Shown here: piece after piece, positions 1 to 14,119 of the stretch
Layout of the letters: every line of letters starts with the position of its first letter
Position numbering within the stretch: position 1 is the first letter of the stretch
Assembly (NCBI GenBank): GCA_013396525.1
Contig: VWYX01000200.1
Coordinates: 1,033,496-1,097,495, forward strand
Direction of reading: 5' to 3'
DNA length: 64,000 nt
Source of the DNA: Chaetorhynchus papuensis
Taxonomy: Eukaryota > Chordata > Aves > Passeriformes > Rhipiduridae
Position numbers and translations under genes: made by a program
Notes under the pieces: model-generated
What the model saw: the letters and a program-made list of their open reading frames with translations, nothing else
Told to the model about the DNA's origin: nothing
The model's database searches: none

Positions 1-3000
1 TGTCTTCTTCCAGACATATCTAAATCTTTTGTCCAGGCATACTTTAAACTGGATAATTTTATCTTTTACTTACTATGAGCCCATCAAGTGCTGCTGTTCT
101 GTAATGACCCTTGTTTAAGAGGTTTGAACTGATATACATGGGAGCTGTGTCCTTCAAGGGAGGAATTTAAAATTCATGGTTACCTCAGGAAAACTTCAAG
201 CTCAGCAAGGGTCACATCTGGCACCTTCAAGAACCTGCCACATCCCTGCCTGACTGTGAGCCTGTGATGGGATTTATTTGATTAAAATAACCGAGAGAGA
301 AAGCCATTGAGAGAAAAGACTGCTTTTATATTGTGAACAGGCTGAATTGAACCCAAAATATTTAACAGTCCAATAGTTATTTGAGTAATTAGAACAACCT
401 CAGCCACCCTGATATTTATGCATGTTTAGTCACTAACTTTAAAGGGGCCTGGTTTTCAACCAGTGTCTGCCAAAGACCTTTTAAACTAACATTGCATTTG
501 TCCCGTGCAGTGCTGGGACAAGCATGCCTGTCCCATACAGATCCTGGGAAAGACACACTGTGATGATTCATCTGCAGTTGATTTCCTACAGAAAAAACAA
601 TTTTCCCTGAATCCATATGGTTAGCAAAATACATTGTTAGCAGAATTACTGTATACAGTGGCTGTGATAACACATGCTACAAGTTGTCATTTGTAATCAT
701 CACTGTTTCAACTGTCTGTCTGCTCCTGGCTCATCTGTTGAAAGAGGGTAAGGAAAAAAAATCCATACTGTCTTGCTTTAACCTCAAAAAGGCAGGATGG
801 TGCCATCAAGCAATTACAGGAGTTTGACTTCTTTTCTACTGAAAGCAGTTTTTTTAAAAGTTTAAAACCAACTAATGCATGAGTGAGAAAAAATCCATGA
901 AAAATTATAAAACAGCAAAATAACTGAAAACCAATATCTCTTCAAGGAATGTGGAGAGATGACATTTATCTACAAATTCATAAATTCCAAAATTAGTACT
1001 AGATGTTGAATTTTTAATATCTAATAAAAGATTTGTCCTGAATAGATATTTTGATGTATTGCCTTAAGAAAGAGAAGGTTATAAGTGAAAGAAGTGGTGA
1101 TCCAATGCTAGCATCTGCTCTCCTTTTACACATCCCTTCCTTTTCTCTGAACAGCTCTTCTATCCTGCTGCTTCATCACAGCCCATAAGAAGATATTCTC
1201 TTTAGAAAGAACAAGACACTGTTTACCTGTCACAGCAGATGGAAGCTTCACACCTGAACAAAAATACTGCAGTTGTGTCCCTTTCTTTTCCTGGTCATGG
1301 ATGACAGAGGTAATGGGGGCTGCAGAATGTGGGATGGGGACTACGTGTTATTGGGTACCCTCCCATAGTCAAGTCAGTCCTTAAACCACACAGGTATATC
1401 TATTCATATAACAGACATAAAGTAGGCCATTTTCCCTAAATAAAATTATAGGAAGAGATTAAGTATCATATAATAAACATACATAAAAATATTTCTTTGC
1501 AGTGCTGTTTACTAGTTTGCAGATAATTCGAAATCCAATTCATATCTTAGCCCTTTTATATCCTGCAGTGTAAACATATTTATCAAAATAAATGCATTTA
1601 TGCTGCAAGGCCATGTTTATAGCAGTGTATAACTTTGCTAAATTTAATGTGTTTGGGCACACATTTGTCATGCTGAATGTTTGACTCGGGAAATTATTTT
1701 TTTAATGGTTTGGCCGTTTTGAAAAATGAAGTTAAGGAAAAATACTGTTATTTCTTCTTTGCATCTGCCAAAGAGATCACTGAACTTTCTTCAGAAGTTC
1801 GAATGCTGTCAATAATTTTAAGTATTTGGGATATTTGTTATGGTAGTAGACAGATGTGTTTACAGTTTTTGAAAAAATCATCTTGGTTTTGCTGGTTTCC
1901 AAGATTCTAAAAAGAGTTTGATTTCTTACGTGCCAAGAAGAGTCCAGGACAACAGGGCAATGGGATGTTTTGAGCACTCCCCTTGGATTGAGCACACATT
2001 AAGCTCATATAACTCCTGCCTGGTGACTGGATAGGATGTGTGACATCCCTAGAGCAGAGCAGATTTTTTTATTATTATATTTCAAAACCAGTTCTAAAAT
2101 ACTGTGAGAACAGCACAGTATTTAGAGGAAAACAATAATTCTCATTCAGTGCATGTAAGATCAGCAGTACTCACCTACCCAATGATGAACACCAAAAGAG
2201 AAGTCAGAGTTCACCCACTGCTGTGCAAAAAAGCACAATACACATGAGGAAGCACCAGCATTCCTGTGCTTCTTCTGTGAAGCAGATCTTTTAGATCACA
2301 GTCTGTGATCATGTCATTCAATACTGTGTCGTGAAGTGTGTGAACAAGTTAGCAAAACGTTCAAATTGCCTTTTGTTGCATTGCTTGACTGTACAGTCTT
2401 GCCTTTACACCCTTACAGCAGTGATTTTTTAATCATTGTTTCTATATGAGTGTAATGTAAATACCAAAGTGCTCAATTTTCTGATACATTGAAACATTAC
2501 ATGCCACCATTTTTAATTTGCATGACTCATAATTTCTCAGGAAAATCAAAGAATATTTTTATTTTTTATAACACACTTTTATGTGTTTCCTTTATCAGTT
2601 TCCCAGAACTGAATTTTCTCTGTAATTGTGTAAACCTTTAAGGGAGAGAAAAAAAAAATCCTTTTGTTACATAAGAAGTAAGGAACTTTTTCAGAGATAA
2701 GAATGGATAAATCTTCAGGTTATTTATGTTGATAAACACTGCACAAGTACTTTGCAGCTAAAAGTTGAAATAAAACCTCTGAAAATTGGATGATGGTAGG
2801 TGGGATGACAACTCTGCACAGCTCTGTAAGTGCCTATGTTACTGGAAATGAAAGCAATTGTGGTGTTTCAGAACTTGGTGAGAAGACTGAAATTTTATGG
2901 ATTGGTCCCAGAGTGCCAAATGTTGGCTTGTTTCCACTTCAGTAGTGTTGCTCCATGTTCACACTAATGTGGTCTGATGTCTCATTCCATGACATTGAAG

Positions 3001-6000
3001 TCAATGAAAAAGGCACTGACTTGCAGCCTGGATGACACACTCAGGACAAGCCAGGCTCCTTGTCTTTGTATGAAAACATGCAAAAAGACCCATATCTTTG
3101 AGGCTAAATGTGAATGTGGCGGCACTGAATGAAAATCTTTCAGATCCTTATTTCATTTTCCTATGACAATCTTATTTATTTTTTGTATGCATAGACTGAA
3201 GCAGAAAATGGAGTAGCTTCTTGTGGCTAAATCAGATTCCGCCTCTGTCTCTCAGACTCGCTGAAGGAAATTCAAGGTACAGAAATACTACGGGTCTGCA
3301 TAATTTATAATTTTAGAGCTTTTTTTTCCAGTAACAGAAGTAAGAAAAACCTACACCTGCCACAAGAACAACCCAAAATCTGTCATGAGACTTATCAAAG
3401 GCAGGCTTTGTGGAGCCTTCATGCTGGTTTATGTAAAACAGATCCGTATGCAGATAACTAATATACCATATGACATACAGTTGATCTATGCTAACTGCTA
3501 CAGAAAAATAGGCATATTTTAAGGTGTAGAATTAGTACAGCATGCAGGCCAAGCCATAATAAATAAGAAGCAGAACTGCAATAATGCCATAGCAATGCCT
3601 CAGGAACTCATTGGCATAGATGGACTTAGACGTAAATTACTCTAACAGTTAATTTACAGAACACTGTAAGTAGGAAGATTAAGTACAGGCCATGCTTTTG
3701 AAATTAGTATGCAGATAAAATTAGTGTAACAGTGCATTTGAGAATTTATAAATATATTTTTTAGGAGGAAAAAACCCCGTGACCCATACTTCCCTGAATT
3801 GTTGTTGCATGGTTTCAGATATCTGTTTAATCAGTTGAAGATGAAAGTTAAAAGGCACAAAGAGACAACTGCAACCACTCTGCATATTTGTCTTCTGTCT
3901 CCCTCTGATTGTAGTGGTCATCTTAATAAACGAGTGTTATTATCTCTGTAGGAAAGATTGTCGTGAGCCTGTGAGCCTCTGTATCAGTTATCTGAGAGTG
4001 ACTAATTTGAGAGTTGAGCTGTTCCACGTTATAATTCACTGGAACCAGGCAAAATTAATCACCCACCACTATTCTTTGTTCTATTCTCTGTTCTACCAGA
4101 GGAAAAAAAAATGCAAGCAGGAAATTTAACAAATACATTTGCTGCACTTTTATTAATGTTGAAAAGCATATTCACTCTCATAGTTGTTCTTATGATGCAT
4201 TTTTCTGGTGGGTTCAGATTTTCACTTCAGCAAAATTTGGACAGGATGAATTCTCTTTCTTCTATTAATTTCACTGAAGGGGGGAGACTTACACATATTT
4301 GGGATGTGTTTCCCTGAATCTGAGCAGGAAGTGGATAATACCAAATCTATTGTTCTATCTGAATAAAGCCAGGTAAATAAGTAATACTTGTGGCTTTAAT
4401 CATGCTGAAAGAATTCAGGTGAAGAGGGAATTTATGCCTCAGGAAAAAGTAGAGAAATTTCCAAAGACCGTTACTGACAAGGTGGTTGAATGATTGGAGA
4501 AATAAATATTAATAGCCACATTTGGAAAGGATTGAGAACCACTTTTCAGGGTCAAAACCTGCTGCAACTCTTGTTGTTAGATCATCAGATTACTGGACTC
4601 ATGCCAGTACTGTAGGAATGTGGCCAACTAAAAATCACATGGCAATCAGATGTTGGCCCTTGGCACAAGGAAATGGCTGTGCTGGGCAGGCAGTTCTGGC
4701 AGCTGTAGTGAAAAGATGCAAATGTGCCTTTCAACCACATGGAGGGCTGAAGGTATATAAATGTAACACACTTTCTCTTACAGAAATTCTTACAAAGAGA
4801 AGGGATCCACTGTTCTAGGTGCTGTGTGAGGGCAGAGTTGAAAGACTCAGCTCTCAGTAAAGTGAGGCTGTACAGACTGAGCAGGTAATTATGCAGAACT
4901 AGCCGTAGGGTGGCTGTATTCTCTTCTCTTGCTGGTAGTAAATTTAGGATTTGTGCTAATCATGGAGAAAGGTACTGAGCAGAAGACAAATTCTAATTTC
5001 TCTTAAATTAGTGCAAATCTGCAATAACTTGGTCACTATTTAAAGTGTTGGCCCAGGAGTGTTTCTGAAGGGCTGGTTAGGGCATGCCCATACCTTCTGG
5101 TCTCATTCCAGCCACAAGCAGGGATGTGTGGTGGATCTGTTTCCATAGAAAGGAAATCTGTATGGATATGCTGGAAAGGACCTTGGTTTGCTCCCAGTCA
5201 GCTTCTAATCTGGACAGCTGTGGATAAGGATCTCATAGGACTTTGCAACATATAGTGAGGTCAACAGTTTACTGAGATCCTTCTGAGAATCTCAGAAAAA
5301 TAGCAAGATCAGTTTGACTGCAAGAGTTCTCATGAAATTTCCTCTCTGTAAAACCATTTTACTGTTTTTTGACTTAACCACCAGTGCCTTAGCTTCAGCC
5401 TCTATAGTATGAATTTTACAGAAAAATGTACTACATGTTAGATAGAGGGTTAAAAATCCCCCAAAATCCCACCTGATTGTCATCTTAGTTTAAGTAAATC
5501 TCATCTAAGTAAATGAAGAGCTCTCTGAACATAGACTGTTTTACAACAGCTGAAAATTTGGATTTATGCGGCTTTTTATAATGACAAACTTAGATTGCTT
5601 TCTCACAATAATTTTTTATGTCCTCCCTCAGATACCTGCTTTTGACAAAACTGCATTTTCTCAGTTTTTTAGTTTTTGTCTATTGCATTTTTACTCATCA
5701 TGGTTCACTGCACTGTCATGTCTCCCACACAGTGTTAAACTGATAAATTAGATTGTGTTTTACCTTCTTCTTTTCCTTTTAAGTGGTCTCTGCTAATCCT
5801 TTCTGGTCATAGTTGTTGCCTCTGAGACACACACTTTTGCTGTATATTTTGATTTTGGCTGAGTTTGCAGTTCCTTCACTGGACACTCTTGCTTTTCAAG
5901 TAGGGCAAGCATGACACCTACAACAGGTTATAACAATGCCCTGACTTTGGTTTTCTGCCTAATTTGGTTGTGAGTTGGCTTTGTACCAACAGACATGGAT

Positions 6001-8632
6001 CACATCACCAACTGTCAGTGGGAGCTATGCAATACTTGAGTTTTTAGCTCTTGTACCTGGCAATTGATCAAGGAGAGTTAAACAAGGTTCTCTCAGTGGC
6101 TCTGATCTGAATTTGTAATTGTTTGTGTCTACAACTCTAATGCCTTAATTAAACTTAGATTTCATTATTCCATCTTTCATGGGCTTGCTGTTTCATTAGC
6201 TTGGCTGCTATTTAGCTAGTGTGTTACCCAACTTCTGCTTCATGCTAAATGTGCTTTTCCCAGGTTGGCTTCTATCTGTAAGGCTGCAATGTCACTGAAC
6301 CTTTGAATTTATTTTGTCTTCCTGATCTCACTGGCTGTGTTTGGAGATTTTTGTTCTTCCTCTTTCACATATTCATAGTGGTACAAAACCTCATTGTATC
6401 CTTTCTGCTGACCTCATCAGCTCATACTGTTATGACATATTAAACATTTTTAAGTTTCTAGATTTTATAACATTTCCCAAACTATTAAATGGACAGTTTC
6501 AAAGTATTTGCTTCTCAGTATTTTTGCATCTCTAGGAGGCATAGGTTGGGCAGTATTAACGTATTTTACTACAAATAAAGTTATTTTTTATCATAATATT
6601 TACAGTAAAACTTTAAATAATAATGCAACCAGTTGGGTCCCTGTTATTTCATTTTAATAGATTGGATGTAAAAAATATCTGTAACTACAGATCTCTCATT
6701 ATATTTTACATTTTTTATCCAAAAAAATCTACAATAACTTCAGTCCAAACTTAAAATAAACACCTAGTAATTTTTTCTAGTGAAGGTCTCTATCTCTGGC
6801 CATCCACACTTCTATTGCTTTCATCTGAAAATATTCACTACTTTTGAGTCAATATCTCCTTCCTGGAAACATACATTTCTACATATATATGCATAAATAT
6901 TGATATAAACACTGGTCTAAAAGCATATTTTTACAATAAGTATTTGAATAGAAGCAAAAGCAAAAAGTGCCTGAGAAGAACAGTTTTTATATTTATATTT
7001 ATTCTTTTAATAGATTTTCTTCATTTATTCCCTCATATTAGTTTCATTTTGATAAATCTGAAAGTTGTCTAGGAACTGTGTCCAGTCAGTCACTGTTTCT
7101 ATGGTTCAACTTGCTATTTCTGTCACCTTTTGAAGTTGGCCTTTGTAATATAACAAACGTGTCTAATCACACCTACTGTTACTCTTTTTTCTCCTTTCAA
7201 AAAAACTAACAAAAATAATTCACTCTGGTTTGTCGAAAGCTTGGAAGCACTCATTGAAACTTCTTAAAAAGTACTTCACAACTTGGTATGGAGAAGGATT
7301 ACAAAATAGCTTTGGATGATTTTCTGCGTTCTTGCATTTTATCTGAAAGGAAATGTCTTGGTGTTTTGTGTAGTCTTTGAGGGAGCAAAAATGATTGACT
7401 TGGATTGAGCTTTTGATCATATGAAATAATTTATCTGGTGAAAAACTGAAATGATCTTCCATAGTCTAGCAGATAGCTATAACTGCACTACAGTTGCAGC
7501 AAAAGGATATCTTAATTCATTACTTTGTGTTTTAAGATATTTTGTCAAGCACAGCTCTGTTTGTTGAAATAAAACATATAATTGCATTTTTCAGTAGATG
7601 CTTCACTCAGGTAAGGGGAGAAACCTCTGAATGAAAGGTAAAAGAGCAGAGAAGTTTAAAAAGTGACTGTTTAGCCACAGATGCTTAGTTGGCCAGTTCA
7701 TTGGTGTGTTGTTTGTGCCATCACTGGCTATCTCAGATACAGAGATAGTGACTTTTGTGCCTCTTTCTGGGATATCCTGCTCATGTGAGGGTGTGACTCC
7801 AGTTCATTGTCTGCCTCTCAGAGCTGGGGACATCTACATTTTAAGTGCAGAAATATTTCTTTGGATCTCCTCTAACACTTGCTTGAACTGGAGACTCTTT
7901 AGGTTGGTGACATTCAATGTGAATATCTGGTCAGTTCCTTATTGATTTGTTCCTGCAGTAACTGTAGGAGCTATCAGTGACTTTTGAGCATTTGCTGAAA
8001 GAGTCAGGAACGAACAAAGTTACCTGGATGCTGGGGTCAAAAGAAAATGAAGATGGTATGGAACAGGAGAAGAGAGAGTTTGCAGTGAAAAACTTTAAAG
8101 CATTAAGGTTAAGGTCTGTGATTCAATGGAAGGGTTGTATAATATTAGATTTAGGTTAAGAAAGATCTTTCTTTGTTTGCCTCAGGTGAAAACAAAACAA
8201 GAACACCCTAGAATACAAATACAATTTTTTTCCATATATAACATGAAGTGGTCTAGAAACAGGAAATCCATGAAATCTGTTGTGTTTTGAATTCTTCAAT
8301 GAAAAAATATATACCATAAGACAAAGGAATGGAAAGGAAAGATAAGGTTTGATAAGCTGCTAAAGAAAGCACAATTTTTTAACTCTCTGTCCACATTATA
8401 TATAAGCTTTCAGATGTTTCACAACTTTTATTGCTGTAATTAAAACTCATTAATATTTTTATAGGAAGTTATCTAGCAGGACAGAGAGGACTGAAATTAT
8501 TGGAAAGGCTTTGTTTAACATTTGTGAGAAATAGGAGGTGTTAGCTAACACAAAAGCAACACTCATTTGAGGCATTTAAAAATAATGTGAAAAAAACCAA
8601 TTTCAGTTTATATTCATTCTATCAATGAGTTG

Positions 8633-8653
8633 ATTTAATTTAATTTAATTTAA
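8633..8653. repeat. (TTTAA)n short pentanucleotide repeat
   Basis: Four perfect TTTAA units in a row (8634-8653) within an AT-rich stretch. This is a simple sequence repeat that may vary in length between individuals. Confidence 0.85.
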
Positions 8654-9913
8654 AGAATGTCTAGTGATTTTTTTGTAGTGTAATTAGAGCTGCTGGATAA
8701 TAATTGTGTTATTGTGATTACCCCAAATTAAAAAAAAAGATAAAACTAATACCATTGCTCATTGCTTGGAAGATACCTTGATTTATTTTTCTTGCTTTTC
8801 ACAGGTTTTGAATGAACAGGTTTTCCCAGGAGTGCTGTGTTTCAGAGTTTAAAAGACTTTTCAAGCTGTTCTGTAGTGGTGGAAGCTCTGAAACCCTTAA
8901 TCCTGGAGTGATGTTCACCTTTATCTTCCCTCCAGGTGATGATGAGATGTAGACCTGCACAAGCCCTTCTGCAAACTTTTTGCATTGTGGTTTCTGTAGA
9001 AGGAAATTTGGGTGTCTGTTTCACGTGTATCCTCCAACAGGTCGATGACCTGAAGTATTAAAAGAGCAGGAGTCTGGGGTAGGTGGCTTTCCATTCAGAT
9101 TCTCTTTCTGTAGAGCACCAAACAATTCCACCGTGCCCCACAGAACTGACAGCCCATAAACCATTATATAAATATATATATTGCTTGTATATAAGGAAAC
9201 TCAGCATGTAACCCAAACCAAACAATGAGGTGTGAAATTGAGACCTCTTCGTGTTATATGATGTGTTTGCATCAAATATAGGTTTTTTGTTAGCATGAAT
9301 TGCACTTTGTGTCATTATTAACAGTCTTCCTCAGCAACTGGTTTATTATTATTCACCTTGAAAGCGTGTGCCTTTATTTCCAAAAAGCTACATATAAATG
9401 TGTGTTTGTAGATGGCAACCACAATCAAAACATTCTTTGCTGATACCTTATCAGCATTTTAATGATGGATTATTATTTTCTTAGCCAGAAATAATAATGT
9501 TAACATCCTGAAAATGAAATTGCATTTTCCAGTAGCTCAGGAAATGAAGGGAAAAGGGCTTTGTTGACTCTATGTTCTCATGGGCTGGAAAGATCCTATC
9601 GTGATATGCTATGATAAAAATCTGGAACATATTTGGCACAGTTTTAGAGAATTACAGTCAGAAAGCAGATAACTGTGGAACTGAATAGAAGTAAACAGCA
9701 GTAAAACAAATCAGCTGTATTTGAGAGAGACTGAGTTTTTTACTGCTGCTAGATTAGCTTGTTAAAGTAATGTGCTCCCTGTTATGTATGGCACTTGGTT
9801 CAGCTGGAGTACAAGTGATGTGAACCAGGGTTCAGTGAGCAATGGACCTGAGTTCCACAACTGCATTTGCTTTTCCTTCACAGCCAGAGACAGCTAAAAT
9901 TTTCTGATTCCAT

Positions 9914-9985
9914 GTGTACATACACACACAGATATAAACACACATACACTTATTTCTCCCTCTGTCTCTGTGTGTATATATAAAG
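9914..9985. repeat. CA/TG and TA-rich low-complexity tract
   Basis: The stretch alternates between ACACAC-type and GTGTGTATATA-type dinucleotide runs, interrupted by a pyrimidine-rich segment. The CA-rich left half and GT-rich right half are partly complementary. It is simple low-complexity DNA and no function is implied. Confidence 0.6.
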
Positions 9986-11121
9986 GTTCTTTTCCCACTT
10001 CAGAACCTTTCCCTATTTTTTAAAATATTTATATAAATTTTATAATATCTTTAGTATTTCTTTTTCTCTTCTCCAAAATAGCAAATGCCTCAAAAGAAAA
10101 TATTTCTGGCTAGGACACATCAGAGGTTTCATGTGAGTCTATTCTGTCTGCAATATATCTTTGAGAATTAGATACCTTTTTCTTGTCATCTGACATTCTA
10201 GATGTCCTGTTTTCCATTTTTTTTTTCCTGAAGTGGAATTTACATGCAAAAATCAGTATTTTGATCAAAGTCTGTTTTGAGATTCTTTACTTGTGACTAG
10301 CAGCTGATCAAATATTGCTGCCAAGTCAAACAATAGAGCACTGATTTTCTCACTCTCCTACTGTTTTGCTGGATCTGAAAGCATCTTGGGAATACTCTGA
10401 GCTTTGTTCAGAAGTTTGTAACCTGGTAGCAGAGGGTAAATGGATTTGGATGACCTCTGAGTGCACAGAGCTCTGAACAAAGGACTGTAACTTTTCTAGC
10501 AATAAGAAATTATGCATGACAAGAGACCCACCTCTCGCTCCTTCAGGCTTGTGTTGACTGTGTCTGGCAGTTGTGTGCTGTTGGGGCATGTTAGCCCTTC
10601 TCAGAACAGCCCTGGGTGTCTGTGACAACCTGGGTGTGAAGAGACTGTGCGGGTTGCAAACAGTTGTAGTCGCCTACACGTTCCTCACTCTTTAGGTGGT
10701 GACAACTTTTGTTGAAGTCAGTAATAAAGCTGTAGGTCTGTAAAAGTTTTCAGATCAAATCTAGCCCATTTGTAAAACAGATAGTCTGTGTCTCTGGTAC
10801 TTAATACCCTAATTCGAGCCAAGGAGAAAAGTAACAAAAGTCTATTTTAGACCTCCCTTGGCATCTGCTTGAAGTCTGGAAACTCCATTGGTGTTACAGT
10901 CAGAGTCACTGCAAGGTGAAGATGTTACAGTCATAGTCAGTCATGGCTCTGAAATATTCTGCAAAAACCATACCAAATTCTAGGGCCCTCCTTCCCTTTC
11001 TGTTCCTGACTTTGTTCCAAGTCATTTCCTCAGGAAGAGAAGAAAGTGTTTATGCTTTCACCCAGCTCCAGAATCAGCTTAACTAAAGGATGAGGCTGTA
11101 GCTTAATAGGATTTTGTCCAC

Positions 11122-11146
11122 AGTGGTGATACAGTGGTGATACTTG
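11122..11146. repeat. Short tandem duplication in a GC-richer patch
   Basis: The 11-12 bp unit CAGTGGTGATA occurs twice back to back. It sits at the left side of a G+C-richer patch (about 11020-11650) that carries overlapping small open frames on both strands but no recognised protein motif. Confidence 0.7.
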
Positions 11147-13424
11147 CCTCCTCGCAGCCAGTACCTCTGGACTTCATGCCACTTCTTGTCCACGTGCCAA
11201 AGTGCCCTCCCCAGTGTGGTACTTACAAAAACTGCTGTGAACAGGCTCAGAGAACTGGCTCAGTCTTTTGGCTCATGGCACAGCTGTGTGACTAGATGGC
11301 AGAGTTGAGGGGTCCCTTGCTGCCTTGAGAGGCATGAGGAGGAGACCACTGAGCAGTGAGGTGGAAGGGAGATCATCACTTAAGCAGATGTTAGTGCAAA
11401 GACGACCCCATCAGCATCTGTGCACAGTCTGAGGGACACTTAAGAAAATCTTTTTGAAGTGGTGCTTTGGGCTGTGTGTGCAGGTTACCTCCCAGGCAAA
11501 CTGCATCCCACCCCACCAGATGCAATCCACACCAGTTTGCAGGGAAGGGGGCACTGCAGCATTCAGTTTGGCTTTTCTGAACATGAATGGGACACCACAA
11601 CACGCTACATTTGAAAGAGTCAAAACATGGTGGTAAGGTCCCCATGGGAGAGATGAGGCCCTGTTGAACTGAGTTGCTTTTGTCATCCTGAATCTGTGTT
11701 TGCAATTGCAGCTTTCAAGGCTTGATTGCTGAGGAACTTTACATGCTGAGTATCACATCCTTAAGAGGTTTTGTCTTGCTTTAGAAATAAAAGTCTTCCA
11801 TCCAGTAAAGGGACTTGCATAAACTGAAGAGGCAGCAGCGACTCTGTGTTGGAAATGTTAAATTTTGAAGAGTTAAGAGACTGGGGAAAATACTGTCACA
11901 CTCCTGTGTTATAAAGCCCTGGGGTTGTGGTTACAAATAGACACCTGCTGTCATTTTGGAACAACAGTTGGTGTCAGGCCATCCTCCTCAGTTTATCAGT
12001 TCCACCTTCCTCAAATACCATAAAAACACAAGTTCTCAGCCCCTGAGAACTGCATTGCAGAGAAGGGGCTGGTTTTCATTTCCCTGCTTTCCTCCTTTCC
12101 TCTGGTTCTCAGGCCATGTCAAGCTGCTCACTCCCAGACTGCAATCCACCTCTGGTGCCAGCTTCCTTTGCCCACTTGTTATATTTTCAAGCATGAACTA
12201 TTCTCAGACAAACTTCCTCCCTTCTTGAGCATTGACAAAAATGCCTCCTTATCATCTCTCAGATCACTTCTTCAGCACTCTGTGTTCACCAAGGAAAACT
12301 GTGATGCTTAACAGCATGTGATCAATTGGCTATGTGTGGACTGCTTATCAATTTAACCACCGTTATCTCCATGCTTCTGGGACCCGGTCATCTGGTCCCC
12401 TCTTATCTTCTTTATTTGCTTATGACTATCAGCCCCTATGGACAGAACACACTGTTCTGGTTTTGTACAGGGTGAAAAGAGCTGAGGAGAGATGTTGCAG
12501 AATTGGGCCTACACTAGATTATGATTATTTAAGTGATGAGTACAGGAATGACCTTACTTATTCTAGCCCATCTTTTATACCAGTCTATGAATGCTGGCTC
12601 TAGAGATTGAGTGGCTGGAAGGTTTTTAAGAGACATGGGGCATAATAATGTGCTTGTGAAGTTGATCAAGCAGACGTGTGTTTGATGCAAAGTGTGAATT
12701 TCCTTCCTGCACTTGCGTGCAGGATAAACCCATGGCTCTGATATTTCAGAGTAATTTACAGCCTTCTGGCAGATCTTCCATTACTTACTCCATGATGTAA
12801 TATTTTCTCACCCTGTGGCATGTACACAAAGAAATGAAACATTTGTGATCCTCATTTTAACACCATTATTATATATTTGCATTGTAATAGCAAACTTTTG
12901 AGATTCCCAACTTAGATTTAGATCCTGAACATTAAAAACAATCTCCTCCTCCTGTAAGATTAACATTCAGTAAAACCAAGATAACAAAGGGTTATGGAAT
13001 GCTCTGCTAATGATCAGACCCCTTGAAAGATGCAAAGCATGGGGAATTACTGATTCTGAGCCTCTGAAAATCCTGGTTACTGCTGTAACCGCTACCTTGC
13101 CTTTGACTACCATCCAGAGACATTTGTTCTGATACTTAATATGAATTTTCCTTCCAGTTGTTCTGTTCCAAAGTGTTCTGTTTTCAAAACGAAAACAGAT
13201 AATTTTAAATGCTTATCACTGATGTTGAGCTATATTGAATATGTGAAATACATTTCTGTGAGTAGTATGATCAGTCACTTATGTTTTGAGTCAGACACAG
13301 TTGTGGATGAACATATTGATTAAAGAATTAAACAAAAGACCTCTGCAATTCAACAGGAGATTGCATGTGATGATGTTGATATCTAAAGAGGTGACATAGT
13401 TTTTTTCCTGAAGCTCCTGACAAA

Positions 13425-13730
13425 CATGGATGACTGTCACAGGTCAGGCTGTGGGCCCTGCTGTGCTGTCATATCTGGGAGGAGAGGTGCCACAGGCAGC
13501 ACCAGCTGCAGCCCTGCCCTTTTCCTGGAGGGAGCTGCTCCCACAGCATCGTTGATGAGTGGAGTTGGGAAGCAGCTCCCGAACCACCTCAGCTTGCACC
13601 CAGCAATGCATCCATTGAGTCAGTTCAGCTGTTCCTGGATACCTTCTTCAGTTTCTCTCCTAAAGCACATGCAAGGCTGGGCACCCTCAGCCCTGGTCCA
13701 GCTGTGCTTCTTTGCTCCACTGTGACAGAT
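13425..13730. other. GC-richer patch with an unrecognised 99-codon open frame
   Basis: A G+C-rich island of about 300 bp stands out from AT-rich flanks. On the + strand it holds a 99-codon ATG-initiated frame (13426-13725). The predicted peptide is rich in Ser, Pro, Cys and Gly, has no motif I recognise, and lacks convincing splice or promoter context. CpGs are few, so it is not a CpG island. It may be an old repeat fragment or an unrecognised regulatory piece. A coding role is unlikely. Confidence 0.25.
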
Positions 13731-14100
13731 CTGTAGTGATGAATGTACCTCTGCTTCATTTTAAAGTCTGCATTCATATTTAGACAGAAAATTCAACAAA
13801 TAACTGAAACATGTTATCCAGTTGGAAAAATGGGATAGCCCTTGGTTTAGGTTTGTTTTGTTTTGTATTTTTCCTGAGAGCAGAGCGAATCAGGACATGA
13901 TATACTTATCCTAGATGATTAAAGCCTCCTAGATGCAGTTCTGTGAAGGTCTGGCATGCCATCTTCGGTCTCAAGATGAGCTTGAGCTTATAATCAGTCT
14001 CTCCTGAAATCACATGGTTTTCATGTGCTCTTAAAATTTATATTAAAAAAATCTTTTGAAAACACCAGTTATCCTCCTTGGAACACTATTCACTGAATTT

Positions 14101-14119
14101 AAAAAAAAAAAAAAAAAAA
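14101..14119. repeat. Poly(A) tract
   Basis: A run of 19 A residues follows CACTGAATTT. No polyadenylation signal or cDNA-like sequence was recognised upstream, so a processed pseudogene tail is not supported. It is a simple homopolymer. Confidence 0.85.

Larger units (their letters stand above)
1..14100. other. AT-rich non-coding sequence, no gene seen
   Basis: This stretch is mostly unique-looking AT-rich DNA. Open frames are all about 100 codons or fewer, overlap on both strands, and show no recognisable protein motif or plausible exon structure. It contains short low-complexity tracts (listed separately), a G+C-richer patch near 11020-11650 and another at 13425-13730. No CR1 tail or LTR pair was recognised here. 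Very old repeats or conserved non-coding elements could be present and would need alignment to other genomes to see. Confidence 0.6.

Noticed and set aside
4522..4818. 98-codon + strand frame as a coding exon
   Set aside because: No known motif, no convincing splice sites at its ends, and its length is within chance for a 64-kb window.
14101..14119. Poly(A) run as the tail of a processed pseudogene
   Set aside because: No polyadenylation signal at the right distance, no cDNA-like sequence upstream, and no flanking target-site duplication seen.
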